Source of the DNA: Desulfobacteraceae bacterium
GTDB lineage: Bacteria; Desulfobacterota; Desulfobacteria; Desulfobacterales; UBA11574
DNA length: 5,718 nt
NCBI GenBank assembly: GCA_030671225.1
Contig: DAOVAE010000087.1
Coordinates: 1 to 5,718, forward strand
Direction of reading: 5' to 3'
Of this stretch, positions 5,374-5,718 are shown piece after piece. Position 1 is the first letter of the stretch. Each line of letters opens with the position of its first letter. A program made the translations under genes and the position numbers. The notes beneath the pieces were generated by a model. The model worked only from the letters and a program-made list of their open reading frames with translations. It had not been told where the DNA came from and ran no database searches.

Positions 5374-5396
5374 GTTAAAAACAGCTTTTTTATAAA
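5368..5396 (+). promoter_or_regulatory. Promoter candidate for the small rightmost gene
   Basis: TTGCAA (5368-5373, four of six matches to TTGACA) is followed after exactly 17 bases by TATAAA (5391-5396, five of six). The predicted transcript starts near 5403, about 34 bases before the ATG at 5437, which argues against a TTG start at 5368. Because TTGCAA is self-complementary, the same hexamer could serve the divergent BI-1 promoter. Confidence 0.45.
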
Positions 5397-5415
5397 ATCC
5401 TTGGCCCAAGGATTT
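5395..5415. promoter_or_regulatory. 21-base dyad at the predicted start site (operator candidate)
   Basis: AAATCCTTGG (5395-5404) and CCAAGGATTT (5406-5415) are perfect inverted arms around a single C. The dyad overlaps the end of the -10 box and the predicted start of transcription, a usual position for a repressor site. With no real loop, it is more likely to be a protein-binding site than an RNA hairpin. Confidence 0.45.
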
Positions 5416-5436
5416 CTGAATTACTTTATTGTTGCA

Positions 5437-5706
5437 ATGAAACCCGAGCAAATATATCAAGATCTAAAAGAGCTTGCTGAAAAACTTGGTGTTACTGTAT
5501 CAGAACAAAATCTTCGCAAAACCGGCATAAAAGTTAAAAGCGGATTATGCAAGGTAACAGGAAAGAAACTCTTCATCATGGATAAACACATTTCGTTTCA
5601 TGAAAAAAATGAGATCCTCTCATCTTGTCTAAGCAAATTTCATCATGAAGATATTTTTATGGTCCCGGCTTTGCGTGAATATTTAGATAAATATACTAAG
5701 TTGTGA
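5437..5706 (+). CDS. Small conserved-type protein of unknown function
   Basis: The 89-residue soluble product has three parts: an N-terminal amphipathic helix (M-K-P-E-Q-I-Y-Q-D-L, then L-A-E-K-L-G-V), a central segment S-G-L-C-K-V-T-G-K-K-L-F-I-M-D-K at 35-50, and a helical C-terminus ending V-P-A-L-R-E-Y-L. The central segment looks like two beta strands, with one cysteine at residue 38 (S-G-L-C), and the following H-E-K-N-E-I-L is probably a helix. From memory, short proteins with an S-G-L-C-x-V-x-G-x-x-x-x-I-x-D-K core and a V-P-A-L-R-E end occur in Desulfobacterota and other phyla without assigned function; I cannot verify this here. No signal peptide or membrane helix is visible. The ATG at 5437 lacks a clear Shine-Dalgarno. 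A TTG at 5368 in the same frame would add 23 residues, but it lies upstream of the likely promoter -10 box and across the dyad at 5395-5415. Confidence 0.65.
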   Translation: MKPEQIYQDLKELAEKLGVTVSEQNLRKTGIKVKSGLCKVTGKKLFIMDKHISFHEKNEILSSCLSKFHHEDIFMVPALREYLDKYTKL

Positions 5707-5718
5707 CGGGGCAAGGTT

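Overview
The window is a moderately AT-rich piece of bacterial chromosome. It probably comes from a Desulfobacterota (Desulfobacteraceae-like) organism. That placement rests on recalled resemblance of the FmdB-type protein tail, the LbH protein beside glmM and the small protein at the right end, not on a search. I see no rRNA, tRNA, CRISPR array, transposase, phage gene or recognisable defence or biosynthetic cluster.

Layout. (1) 1-249: 3' end of a FmdB-type zinc-ribbon protein, followed by two hairpins, the second a likely terminator. (2) 629-910 and 1100-1366: two small ComEA-type helix-hairpin-helix (HhH) proteins. The first carries a signal peptide; the second does not and lacks a visible Shine-Dalgarno (SD). 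A 14-bp perfect inverted repeat separates them. (3) 1367-1707: a 341-base non-coding stretch with three successive hairpins, the last a strong intrinsic terminator, then a promoter candidate framed by an inverted repeat. (4) 1708-2958: a left-handed beta-helix (hexapeptide-repeat) protein resembling the acetyltransferase half of GlmU. (5) 2959-3131: a 173-base gap holding two diverged copies of one hairpin repeat whose stems covary. (6) 3132-4484: glmM, phosphoglucosamine mutase. (7) 4556-5257, minus strand: a seven-helix Bax inhibitor-1/YccA-family membrane protein, convergent with glmM across a hairpin that looks like its terminator. (8) 5437-5706: a small protein of unknown function, divergent from the BI-1 gene across a region rich in palindromes.

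The clearest functional link is between genes 4 and 6. GlmM makes glucosamine-1-phosphate, which is the substrate of the GlmU acetyltransferase step towards UDP-GlcNAc. The LbH protein upstream has no nucleotidyltransferase domain, so it may be a stand-alone relative of that acetyltransferase, though this is not proven. The two HhH genes look like paralogues whose products end up in different compartments. The least explained parts are non-coding: the covarying repeat pair before glmM, the TGGTTGAC-armed hairpins at two loci, and the symmetric divergent control region at the right end.
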